Below the pieces are notes generated by a model. The model ran no database searches, was not told the DNA's origin, and was given only the letters and a program-made list of their open reading frames with translations. From Chloroflexota bacterium (GTDB taxonomy: Bacteria > Chloroflexota > Chloroflexia > Chloroflexales > Herpetosiphonaceae), in the NCBI GenBank assembly GCA_020161265.1, contig JAIUOC010000008.1, positions 342,672 through 406,671 of the forward strand: DNA of 64,000 nucleotides, in the 5' to 3' direction. Below are positions 26,497 to 35,709 of the stretch, one piece after another. A program made the position numbers and the translations under genes. Each line of letters opens with the position of its first letter. The first letter of the stretch is position 1.

Positions 26497-26763
26497 ATGG
26501 CTTCATCAAGCAGTTTTATCATCGTTCTTTTAGTGGTGGCAGTGATTGGCTGGTTGGCTACCGTCCATTGGATTCGGACGCACGAGCGTATTTCAGCCCG
26601 CTTGAAACGACTTTTGGTGCTCCCTGCTTGGTTTCCATGGATGGGCGCGGCGCTCGGTGTGCCTGTGATGCGCGGTGATATGCCACTTGGCGATTTGGGC
26701 AAGGCCATCGCTAGTTTTGTGGTTGGCTTAGGCGTTTTTTTGCTGACTCGCCGCGAAGCCTAA
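26497..26763 (+). CDS. Small two-helix membrane protein, unknown
   Basis: An 88-residue protein with helices near 6-25 and 66-83 and a basic middle (IRTHERISARLKRLL). The frame also opens with TTG at 26491, but AAAGGG with six-base spacing supports the ATG at 26497. No family recognised. It is flanked by a repeat-rich gap and a 214-base gap. Confidence 0.6.
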   Translation: MASSSSFIIVLLVVAVIGWLATVHWIRTHERISARLKRLLVLPAWFPWMGAALGVPVMRGDMPLGDLGKAIASFVVGLGVFLLTRREA

Positions 26764-26977
26764 ATATTTCCTCGGTTACCTCAATCAAATAACCAGCTTT
26801 TTCGTAAAATAGTCATTTCTGGATTGAACCCATGGCTGAAGCAATTTAACCATGGGTTTGCTCATGCCTAGCCCCCTGAATAGGAATAATGGGCGGTTAT
26901 TCATTCTATAGTTGTATGCAAAAATTAGCATATCGTGATATGATAAACCCATTACTGCTTAGACAGGAAGCCGACAG

Positions 26978-28270
26978 ATGCTTGAAAAACGAACTTTAGC
27001 TCAAACTTTGCATATTCCACGGCAATGGCCGTATATGTTTCGAGCGCTGAACCACCGCAATTTTCGCTTATTTTGGTTTGGCCAACTTATTTCGCTGATT
27101 GGCTCATGGATGCAATCGCTAGCATTGCAATGGCTAGTCTATCAACTAACCAGTTCGGCCTTTGCCATGGGCACGGTTGCTGCATTAACCTCATTGCCAG
27201 TGCTCTTGCTCTCGCCATTTATGGGCGTGGTGGTTGATCGCTATTCCAAGCGCTGGGTGGTGTTTTGGGCGCAAATGGGCGCAATGATTTCATCGTTGAT
27301 CTTGGCAATTTTAACGTTTAGCGATAGCGTGCAATATTGGCATGTGTTGGCTTTAGCGCTGGTCAATGGGGTAGTTAATGCCGTCGATATGCCTGCGCGT
27401 CAAGCATTCACCTCAGAAATGATTGGCAATCGTGATGATCTGATGAATGCGATTGGCCTGAATGCCTCGATTTTCAATGGTGCACGGGCGATTGGGCCAG
27501 CCGTTGCCGCAATGTTGGTGAGCGCAGTAGGCTTGGCTTGGGCCTTTCTGCTGAATGGCTTGAGTTTTATCGCTGTGCTCATTGGTTTGATGATGATGAC
27601 AGGTTTGATTGCGCCAGCACCTCGCAAAAGCAACAGCTCATCAGTCAGCGATTTTATGGATGGCGCACGCTATTCGTTACAAACGCCCTTAATTCGAATC
27701 ATTTTGGTGTTGGTGCTTGTGCCAAGTATTTTGGGTTTTGGCTATACCTCGCTGCTGCCGATTTTTGCCGACCAAATTTTGGTTACGCCGCTCATCCCTG
27801 AAGGTTCAACCCGTTTGGGCGCGATGATGGTGGCAAACGGCATCGGTGCGTTGCTGGCGGCGCTGCGGGTTGCTCGCACGAATGCCCAAACTGATCGGCG
27901 CAAATTATTGCTGAATGGGGCGCTTGGTTTTGGCCTAGGTATCTGTTTGCTAGCCTTTAACCGCTCGTTTTGGTTGGCGCTGCCAATTATGACTTTTACA
28001 GGCTTTTCGATGGTTAGCTTTTTGGCTACCGCCAACACGATTTTGCAAACCACGGCGATCGATCGGCTGCGTGGGCGCGTGATGGGCTTTTATGTGATGA
28101 CCTTGGTGGGCTTGGGCTTGGTTGGTAGTTTGCAGGCTGGCTTTGTGGCTGAACATTGGGGCACGCCAATCGCAACTGGAATTGGTGGCTTGGCCTGTGT
28201 GATTTCAGCCTTACTCGGTTTGCGTTCCAAAGCCTTGTTGACCTTAGTTCCGCAGCAAGAACAAGCCTAA
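26978..28270 (+). CDS. MFS exporter (EntS/MFS_3 type)
   Basis: A 430-residue transporter of the group that exports siderophores and macrolides. The N-terminus NFRLFWFGQLISLIGSWMQ and GVVVDRYSKRWVVFWAQMG loop, then NAVDMPARQAFTSEMIG and GARAIGPAVAAMLV, are the standard motifs of this branch; DRLRGRVMGFYVM recurs near the C-terminus. AGGAAG precedes the ATG. Monocistronic, with a strong terminator behind. Substrate unknown. Confidence 0.9.
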   Translation: MLEKRTLAQTLHIPRQWPYMFRALNHRNFRLFWFGQLISLIGSWMQSLALQWLVYQLTSSAFAMGTVAALTSLPVLLLSPFMGVVVDRYSKRWVVFWAQMGAMISSLILAILTFSDSVQYWHVLALALVNGVVNAVDMPARQAFTSEMIGNRDDLMNAIGLNASIFNGARAIGPAVAAMLVSAVGLAWAFLLNGLSFIAVLIGLMMMTGLIAPAPRKSNSSSVSDFMDGARYSLQTPLIRIILVLVLVPSILGFGYTSLLPIFADQILVTPLIPEGSTRLGAMMVANGIGALLAALRVARTNAQTDRRKLLLNGALGFGLGICLLAFNRSFWLALPIMTFTGFSMVSFLATANTILQTTAIDRLRGRVMGFYVMTLVGLGLVGSLQAGFVAEHWGTPIATGIGGLACVISALLGLRSKALLTLVPQQEQA

Positions 28271-28300
28271 ATAGGAGGTGCGCAATGGTGCGTACAACAA

Positions 28301-28330
28301 CGCCGTGATCGTTTTTAGGCGATCACGGCG
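28301..28330. terminator. Bidirectional terminator
   Basis: A perfect 11-base stem CGCCGTGATCG (28301-28311) with its complement (28320-28330) and an eight-base loop, between the convergent MFS and methyltransferase genes; CTCTTATTTT follows on plus. Confidence 0.85.
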
Positions 28331-28338
28331 CTCTTATT

Positions 28339-29109
28339 TTAGCGACACACAAATAAACCGACTGATTTTTGGATTGGAAATAGGCCTTGATTGGCCGCCA
28401 ATTGGTCGCTGACCAACTCGCGACAAACTGCCAAATGCTCCTCACTCAAGCGTTGGGTCGAACGCACATACTCGACGATTGGCTCAACTTCAGTTACAGC
28501 TAAATTATTCTCGAATTTGATCATTTCAACCTGCTCAAATTGACTTTGGAGCAAAGCAACACCATTTTCGAGTGTAAAACTCAGGCTAAACGGCGTAACA
28601 TCGGCGCTAGGATCGACTGCTTGAATCAGTTCTTTGATTTCGTGCATATGCTGATTGCCATTGGTCGCGGCGAAAAACAGGCCATTTGGTTTGAGTACCC
28701 GCCGAATTTCGGCCAAGGCTAGAGGTTGGTCGGCAACGTGGTAGAGCATATGATTGGCAATCACCACATCAAATGAGGCATCCGTAAATGGCAAATAATG
28801 GGCATCGACCTGGCTAAAATTCAATTGAGCTAGATCGGCAAGTTGATTTTTGGCGGTTTGTACCATGCCCAGCGAATGGTCGCTATAGCTAATCTGCAAT
28901 TGGCCTAAATCGTGGCGATGCTCGTGCCACAAACGCCCAGTGCCGCCGCCAAGCTCCAAAACTCGGCCTTGGCTGGGCAATTGCATGACATCCCACAGCC
29001 ACTCGACCCAATCTTGGGGATTGGTGCTAAATCGCTCGTGAATCGCGATGCGGGCTTGCAGATTATTGCTGGTGCCATATTGTTGGGCTAATTGCTGGCG
29101 CATGGTCAT
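28339..29109 (-). CDS. Class I SAM-dependent methyltransferase
   Basis: A 256-residue methyltransferase of the Methyltransf_11 type. Motif I is VLELGGGTGRLW, the acidic residue of motif II lies in ISYSDHS, AHYLPFTDASFDVVIANHMLYH covers motifs III-IV, and IRRVLKPNGLFFAAT is motif V-VI. The frame begins with GTG at 29115, but GGGAG is only three bases from it; ATG at 29109 lies nine bases away and is preferred. Substrate is not evident. Confidence 0.85.
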   Translation of the reverse strand: MTMRQQLAQQYGTSNNLQARIAIHERFSTNPQDWVEWLWDVMQLPSQGRVLELGGGTGRLWHEHRHDLGQLQISYSDHSLGMVQTAKNQLADLAQLNFSQVDAHYLPFTDASFDVVIANHMLYHVADQPLALAEIRRVLKPNGLFFAATNGNQHMHEIKELIQAVDPSADVTPFSLSFTLENGVALLQSQFEQVEMIKFENNLAVTEVEPIVEYVRSTQRLSEEHLAVCRELVSDQLAANQGLFPIQKSVGLFVCR

Positions 29110-29134
29110 AATCACGTGCTCCCATATTTACATC

Positions 29135-29902
29135 CTAGCCTTGGAAAATATGTTGATTGTGGTAGCGCAAAAAGGCTGGATCAGGCTGAAATCGTGCAGG
29201 CAGTTCAATTTGCCGTCGATCGTAGGCCAATAATAGATCGTTTGTAGCTGAGTTAGCTGAGGATTTGATGAGGGTTGAGGCAACCTGAATTTGATAATCA
29301 GGCGTAATCGTGACCAAACCGCGATCAAAAGCCCGATCATGCAAGGCGTTCAAACATAGCCCATTATGCGGATTGACTCGTTGTTCGGCGGCATGTGCCC
29401 AAGGGACGATGTGGCTGGCATTCAACAAACTAGGAATATTTAAGCCAGTAATGCAGCAACGCTGATCATAGGCTGCAAGGACTATGTTACGAAAAAAGTG
29501 TTGATTAACGCGCACTCGACGCAGTTGTTCACGCTCTAAACCCTCAACAATCGGCAGTTCAAGCAAACTTGTTTCAAGCTCTGTTGTTGCTGCTGGCTGT
29601 AATTTTGCCAACAATTGTTCACTTTCAAACGCTAAAGCTTCCCAATTGTTATAAAATTCATTCCAGACAATACCATCTGCTTGACCAATATTGCTGGAGC
29701 CAGCAATCCCACGCTGTTGCTCTGAAGGATCAAGGCTAGCAAAATTGCCTAATTTACGGGCAACTGCCCCTGGAGTACGCCCAATTAGTTGTGCTAGTGC
29801 AATGACTTGGGGATTTCGGGCATGCATCTTACCAAAAGGGATCTGATAATAAAGATTGAGGACTGGGATTAATTCATCACGTTGCCAAAGATTTCGAGCC
29901 AT
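29135..29902 (-). CDS. HNH endonuclease domain protein
   Basis: A 255-residue protein. The C-terminal half is an HNH nuclease: CCITGLNIPSLLNASHIVPW supplies the first His, RVNPHNGLCLNALHDRAFDRG the Asn and last His. The N-terminal half (NLWQRDELIPVLNLYYQIPFG, LIGRTPGAVARKLGNFASLDP) is helical and looks like a DNA-recognition module seen in putative restriction endonucleases of this type. The frame extends to 29944, but GGGGAG before the ATG at 29902 sets the start. No methyltransferase of the restriction kind is beside it, so it could be a stand-alone modification-dependent or defence nuclease. Confidence 0.85.
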   Translation of the reverse strand: MARNLWQRDELIPVLNLYYQIPFGKMHARNPQVIALAQLIGRTPGAVARKLGNFASLDPSEQQRGIAGSSNIGQADGIVWNEFYNNWEALAFESEQLLAKLQPAATTELETSLLELPIVEGLEREQLRRVRVNQHFFRNIVLAAYDQRCCITGLNIPSLLNASHIVPWAHAAEQRVNPHNGLCLNALHDRAFDRGLVTITPDYQIQVASTLIKSSANSATNDLLLAYDRRQIELPARFQPDPAFLRYHNQHIFQG

Positions 29903-29962
29903 CGCTACTCTCCCCAACAAAAGACCAGCCGCAAATCGCGGCATTTACGGCTGGTTGCTGGC

Positions 29963-30919
29963 CTAAACCTGCTCGCTGCCAGTAGCAAGGTAATAGAACA
30001 AAGCCATGCGCATGGCTACGCCGTTGGTAATTTGGGTTTCAATCACTGAATGCGGGCCAGTCGCCACGTCGGGCATAATCTCCACGCCTTCGTTCATCGG
30101 GCCTGGGTGCATCACAATCACGTTGGAGTTGGCGCTGGCGACGCGGGTCGCATTTAGGCCAAAGCGGCGGCTATACTCGCGCAATGATGGCAACAAACCA
30201 CCTTCCATACGTTCGTGTTGCAAACGCAAAGCCATCAGCACATCAGCGCCCTCAGCAGCTTGATCGAGGCTGTGCGAAATTTCAACATTGGGCCATGTGC
30301 TTTGCCAATATTTGGCTGGGCCGATCAAGGTTGGTGGGCCACAAACTACTACTTTTGCGCCCATCGTCGTCAGTGCCCACAAATTGGAGCGAGCCACGCG
30401 GCTATGCAAAATATCACCAACAATCACCACTTTTTTGTCGGCCAACTCACCTAGCCGTTCGTGCATCGTGAATAGATCAAGCAGGGCTTGCGATGGATGG
30501 GCATGCCGACCATCGCCACCATTAATCACCGAGCCACGGAAATGCTGAGCCACCAGATAGGGCGAGCCACTTTGGCCATGGCGCATCACAATATAATCGG
30601 CTCCCAAGGCTTGTACCGTGCGCACCGTATCAACCAGTGATTCGCCTTTTTTGACGCTGGTATCTTTGGCTCCAAGGCTGAGCACGTTGGCCGAGAGCGC
30701 TTTGGCCGCTAGTTCAAATGATGAACGAGTGCGGGTACTATCTTCCCAAAACATATTGACCACAATTTTGCCGCGCAACGTTGGCACTTGCTTAACCGGA
30801 CGCTCCAGCACATCCTTCATCTGGGTGGCGATGGTCAAAAGTGTGCGTAACTCATCAGCACTCCAATCATCAAGATCAAGCACATGCCGACGGCGCGGGG
30901 TAGTGGTTGGCGAACTCAT
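29963..30919 (-). CDS. pyrB: Aspartate carbamoyltransferase catalytic chain
   Basis: It joins carbamoyl phosphate and aspartate to carbamoyl aspartate, the first committed step of pyrimidine synthesis. The carbamoyl-phosphate loop STRTR (61-65) is intact, with the 80s-loop KDTSVKKGESL, the GDGRHAHPSQALLDLFT segment and MHPGPMNEGVEI at the C-terminus. The 318-residue length is normal. GGAG precedes the ATG. A hairpin-T-run lies between it and the AAA+ fusion gene upstream, and pyrR is one gene further up, so control by attenuation is plausible. No pyrC or pyrI follows. Confidence 0.95.
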   Translation of the reverse strand: MSSPTTTPRRRHVLDLDDWSADELRTLLTIATQMKDVLERPVKQVPTLRGKIVVNMFWEDSTRTRSSFELAAKALSANVLSLGAKDTSVKKGESLVDTVRTVQALGADYIVMRHGQSGSPYLVAQHFRGSVINGGDGRHAHPSQALLDLFTMHERLGELADKKVVIVGDILHSRVARSNLWALTTMGAKVVVCGPPTLIGPAKYWQSTWPNVEISHSLDQAAEGADVLMALRLQHERMEGGLLPSLREYSRRFGLNATRVASANSNVIVMHPGPMNEGVEIMPDVATGPHSVIETQITNGVAMRMALFYYLATGSEQV

Positions 30920-30961
30920 AAAAATTCTCCATCTATAGCAAGTAGCAACTAATAAACAAAA

Positions 30962-30985
30962 GCGCTTAGGTTGTGGCCTAAGCGC
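30962..30985 (-). terminator. Terminator or attenuator before pyrB
   Basis: GCGCTTAGG (30962-30970) pairs perfectly with CCTAAGCGC (30977-30985). Reading minus, TTTTGTTTATT follows. It sits 10 bases after the fusion-gene stop and 42 bases before the pyrB start. With pyrR upstream it may be a regulated attenuator, but no PyrR-binding loop was identified. Confidence 0.7.
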
Positions 30986-30994
30986 CTTGACGGT

Positions 30995-33900
30995 TTAGCG
31001 ACGGGCTGGCAAGGTTGCTCGCCAACGTAACGCCGCTTCAATAAAGAGATCAAGCTCGCCAGCAAGGGCAGCTTTGGGATTCGTATGGACGATTTCGGTG
31101 CGCGGGTCTTTGATCGTTGAGCGCTTGCCTAAGTGATAGCTGCGCACCACCGAACCCCAAGCATCGTCGCTGGGTTGAATAAAATCATCAAGTTGTTTCA
31201 TCGCCAAGCGTCCCAACAAGATGCTCAGCAACATTTCGCGCACTGCCCGTTCGCTGCCGGCACATGCAAAGGCGGCTGCACCACTATAGCGATGAATTGC
31301 GCGTCCGGTTACCCGCAACTTGCGTAAGAAATAGCCATCGGCGCGGGTATTCATAACGGCCATTTCAATTTCGCTGCTGGCCGGGGCGGGCGTATCTTCG
31401 GTTGGCACAGGCAATACCGTTATCTGCACTTGGGTCACGGTTTTGAGCCGTGGCTCGCCGCCAGTTTCTGAGATGCGATGCGTGCCTGCTTCGCTGCGCA
31501 ATAAACCGAACGCGCCCGAGCCGCTAATTTGTAACGTCACGCGAATCAGATTATCTTCGGCGGGCGTTTCGTCGATTACTTTGGCCTCAAAGCGTTTGCC
31601 CAGCGACCATTCCAAGTAGGCGTTGGCCAAGTTGCGAACCCAGCGCAAGCCCGCTTGGTCGCTCTCCAAAATGATATAGGTATCGTGCCAATCTTCGGGG
31701 TTGCTGAACAGCATTTCAAGTTCGGCAAAGCGTAAATCGCGCTCAAGCCGCTTGGCCATGCGCATCAGTTCGGGGAACAAACGTCGCTCGTTGCGATCAC
31801 GTATCCGTTGCAATAGTTGGTCGGCATCATCATATAAACGCCGCAGATCATCGCAGCGGCCAACACGACGGGCTACATTGCTCAATTCTGTCAGCAAAAA
31901 CTGCGCTTGTTCATGATCATCCCAAAAGCTGGGGCTAGACATTTCGTCCATCAACTCGGTTTGGCGTTCGCGGGCCTCAACCACATTCAATTGCTTGATC
32001 AGATGATTGAGCCGATTATGCAGTTGCTCAATAAACTGGGCTGCTTCTTCGATTGTTTGCGGCAATTGCAGCGCTTGTTCCTCAGGCGATGGCAGCAGCG
32101 GCTCATCATCATCATTTGCCACCCACGAAGCCTTGATTTGCTCGCGTGCCACGTACAAACGTAACAAGCCATTGGTTTGCTCAGGCCGTGTCAGCAAAGC
32201 CGAAGCCAAAGGATAGGTGACCATCTTTTCGATTTGGCGCTTGAGATAGCGTGCGCCATAACGGATGCTATAGCCATGTTTGAGCAAAATATCGAGCACA
32301 GCATCGTCGAGCTCAACCTGCACGTTGCGCCGCACCAAGCCTTCGCGTTCGAATAATTTGCGCATTTCGCGGGCGGCAATTTTGCGCATATCGCTTTGCG
32401 AAAGTGGCTTGAAGAAAATCACTCCATCAAGCCGATTAATAAATTCAGGCGAGAAAAATTCTTCAGTTTCGCGTAACACGCGCCGTTCAACCGCTTCGAT
32501 ACCTTCGCGGGCGGCAAAGCCCCAAGTTTCGCCTTGCACAATCGTCGCGCCAAAATTGCTGGTCATAATGATGATCGTATTGCGCAGGTTAATTTCCTCG
32601 CCCATCGCATTGACCAAAATACCTTCATCAAACAATTGCAAAAAGCGATTGAAAATTGAGCGATGAGCTTTTTCAAATTCATCAAGCAGCAGCACCGCAA
32701 AGGGCAAATTGATCAGCGCCATGGTCAGCTTGCCACGGCGTTCAGCATCGCTATCGCCCCAAGTACGGCCAAATAATTGGGCAAAATCGTATTCGCCGCT
32801 GTAATCGGCCATGTTGAAGCGCACAAAGCGTTCTTCGCTACCAAACAAGGTTGAGGCTAAGGTTTTGGCTAGCTCGGTTTTGCCTACGCCCGTTGGCCCA
32901 AGGAAAAAGTAGACACCCATTGGCCGCGCCGGATCGTGCAAACGGGCTTTGAGCAAGGCCAACTTTTGGACCATGGCAATCACTGAGGGATCTTGGCCAA
33001 GTACTCGTTCACTGAATGAACGGCGCAAGGCAATTTCATCAAAGCGCTCATTTTCATCAAGCAATAATTTGGTTAGGCCAGTGCGATTGCCAAAACATTC
33101 AACCACATGGCGCGGCAACACTTCGGGCTCGTGCTGGCGTTCAGCCAAGAGCAGCGAATCTTCCAGCAATTCAATCGCCTTGCCAGGAAAAGCTTGGTTC
33201 AGAATAAAGCGGCCTGCAATATCAATCGCTGTCGCTTGGCTGGTAGCCTCAATATTGGCGCGTTGGCGATGACGTTCAGCCACATGCTGGACAATTTCAG
33301 CAACCTGCTCAGGCTTGGGAATCGCCAATTGAATCGAGGTAAACAAATCGGCGAACGATTCACGATCAGCAGCGATGGCCTGCCACCGATCTGGGCGGGC
33401 TTCGGCGATAATTTTCAATTTGCCATTGTGTAAATTTGACTCAAGCGCGGCGGCCAAATCATCATCATCATCATCACCACGTTTGACCCCCGCCCCAACT
33501 GCGGCATGGATATCGCGAATAAATAACAATACCGCGCCATGTTCAGCCAATTTGCCAAATAAGGTTGAGAGATTGGCTCGCCAGCCCTCGCCAAATTGCA
33601 AGCCAGCCAATAACGAGGCTGGAGTCATCTCATACATCGGCAAATCGCGCAGTTTTTCGGGCATGTCTTGGGGTGTTTTAACCAAACGCCGCACCAATTC
33701 ATGCACCAAGGCTGTTTTGCCCGAACGCGCCTTGCCCAAAATAATTGGATTCACATGATCCATCGAGGTGAGCAATTGCTGGACTGCCAGCAAATCCTCA
33801 TCGCGCAAAAAGGCTGGACGCAACTCATCACGTTCAGCGCGAGCGCGAAGGTCAATCGTACAGCGGCTCAACAAATTGGCTAGTTCTTCATCTTCAACCA

Positions 33901-34077
33901 TAATTCTCTGCTCACCTAACAATGGTGCAAGTTCATCAAGGGTCGCCAACAACGCAGCAGTTTCTTCGCGGCCATCAAGTTGCAATGGTGCCACCGCTGC
34001 TCGTTTGCGCCGTGACCCAACCTGCTCCAAAAAGCGTGATGTCCGTCGCCGTCGTCGTGCTTGCCCGCTTCGCCCCA

Positions 34078-34078
<1 letters not shown>
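30995..34078 (-). CDS. ClpB-type double AAA+ ATPase fused to a release-factor-2-like domain lacking GGQ
   Basis: A 1027-residue fusion. After a basic N-terminus (1-27), AAA+ module 1 spans about 85-335 with Walker A GKARSGKT (115-122); its Walker B ends in RDIH, lacking the catalytic Glu. Module 2 (about 345-650) is intact: Walker A GPTGVGKT (394-401), Walker B LLLDEFEKAH (Asp466, Glu467), sensor Asn508 in MTSNFG, Arg549 in EFINRLDG, and sensor 2 near 608. Residues 673-1027 resemble RF2: MSSPSFWDD (712-721), LRWVRNLANAYLEWSLGKRFEAKVID, GSGAFGLLRSEAGTHRI (852-868) and VVRSYHLGKRSTIKDPRT...GELDLFIEAALRW. The GGQ loop is absent. AGGAGG precedes the ATG, which overlaps the pyrR stop by one base. 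A ribosome-directed unfoldase is an inference. Confidence 0.88.
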
Positions 34079-34647
<569 letters not shown>

Positions 34648-34708
34648 CTATTGTAGCCCCGATTGGCTGGCGGCGCTACCACACAGCGACCTAGGGCTAA
34701 TGAATGAT

Positions 34709-35425
34709 TTAGCCGCCCAAGCGAACCCGTACCAAGCCTTTAATGTCTTGCCAAGCGGTTTTAACAATTTTGACCGTTGTGCCCAAGTCTTCGATCCATT
34801 CAACGGGTACTTCAAAAATGCGATAGCCGCGTCGTTCAGCTTTGAGCAACAATTCAGTATCAAAAAACCATTCGTTATCGCGCACCATTGGGATGAGTTC
34901 TTGGGCTGCTTGACGGGTAATTGCTTTGAAGCCACATTGAGCATCGCGAAAACGATGCCAAAACAGTACTCGAATCAATAAATTGTAGGCGCGTGAAATC
35001 ATTTCGCGCTTCCATTGGCGGGTAACAATCGCCCCGTGCATCAAGCGTGAGCCAGTGCCAAGGCTATAATCGCTGTGAATTAGGGCAGCGAGTAAGGGTG
35101 GCAAGGCACGAAGATTGGTCGAAAGATCAACATCCATATAACATAGGATATCGGCTGAACTTTTGAGCCAAGCAGTGCGTAATGCCCGCCCGCGCCCACG
35201 TTGCTCCAAGCGCTCGAAGTCGACCTCGCCCGGAAAACGGCTGCGCAAATCTTGGCAAATTTGGGGCGTGCGGTCGGTTGAGCCATTATCGGCGACAACG
35301 ATGCGCCAACGATAAGGGCACGAGGCCTGCAAAAAATCGCGAAGGGCTAAGACGCTTTGCTCTAGCTGCTGCTCTTCATTCAATACCGGAATTACGATAT
35401 CAACAGAGTAGTCGGTGTGTGCCAT
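34709..35425 (-). CDS. Glycosyltransferase family 2, dolichyl/polyprenyl-phosphate type
   Basis: A 238-residue GT2 of the DPG synthase branch. The N-terminus VDIVIPVLNEEQQLEQSVLAL, IVVADNGSTDRT for the nucleotide site, CYMDVDLSTNLRAL as the DxD-like metal site and AQCGFKAITRQAAQELIP are diagnostic of enzymes that put glucose or mannose on a polyprenyl phosphate. No C-terminal membrane helices are present. The frame opens at 35446, but GAGG lies four bases before the ATG at 35425. It is upstream of pyrR on the same strand with a 94-base gap. Confidence 0.85.
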   Translation of the reverse strand: MAHTDYSVDIVIPVLNEEQQLEQSVLALRDFLQASCPYRWRIVVADNGSTDRTPQICQDLRSRFPGEVDFERLEQRGRGRALRTAWLKSSADILCYMDVDLSTNLRALPPLLAALIHSDYSLGTGSRLMHGAIVTRQWKREMISRAYNLLIRVLFWHRFRDAQCGFKAITRQAAQELIPMVRDNEWFFDTELLLKAERRGYRIFEVPVEWIEDLGTTVKIVKTAWQDIKGLVRVRLGG

Positions 35426-35587
35426 ACAACCTCGGAGAAACAACAAACCCTAAGCCGACGATCCGACCTAGGGCATGAGCGAAAATGGGCAAAAAATTGC
35501 TATTGAGCTACACGCCTTCGCAGCCTCGCCGGACCGCATTTAAAGGACTGCTCGATTATAGTTGGCAGCTTGGGTAGTGTCAATCCT

Positions 35588-35706
35588 AGAAAGGATGAAG
35601 GCAAAAATCAAAAGGCAAAATATTGGGTAACCCACGAAGAGCGCAAAGAACCACAAAATCAAACTTTGTGCTCTTTGTGTGCTTCGTGGATCAAAACTTT
35701 GTGCTA
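35588..35706. repeat. Long inverted repeat of CACGAAG words
   Basis: Left arm 35631-35658 (CCCACGAAGAGCGCAAAGAA...) and right arm about 35663-35692 (...CTTTGTGTGCTTCGTGG) are near-perfect reverse complements around a short AT loop. A GGATGAAGGCAAAAATCAAAAGGC word cluster precedes it. The whole lies between the fahA stop and the GT2 start and could fold as a large hairpin or end fahA transcription. Confidence 0.7.
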
Positions 35707-35709
35707 GGC

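Noticed and set aside
23657..28270. MFS, SGNH and second MFS genes as a transferred biosynthetic island
   Set aside because: No biosynthetic core enzymes, no integrase and no clear composition shift; a tRNA-Gln lies beside them but no repeat of its 3' end was found.
30960..32062. Separate prfB gene encoded at the end of the AAA+ gene
   Set aside because: The frame is continuous from the AAA+ part with no stop, no internal ribosome site was seen, and GGQ is missing, so it is a fused domain and not a working RF2 gene.
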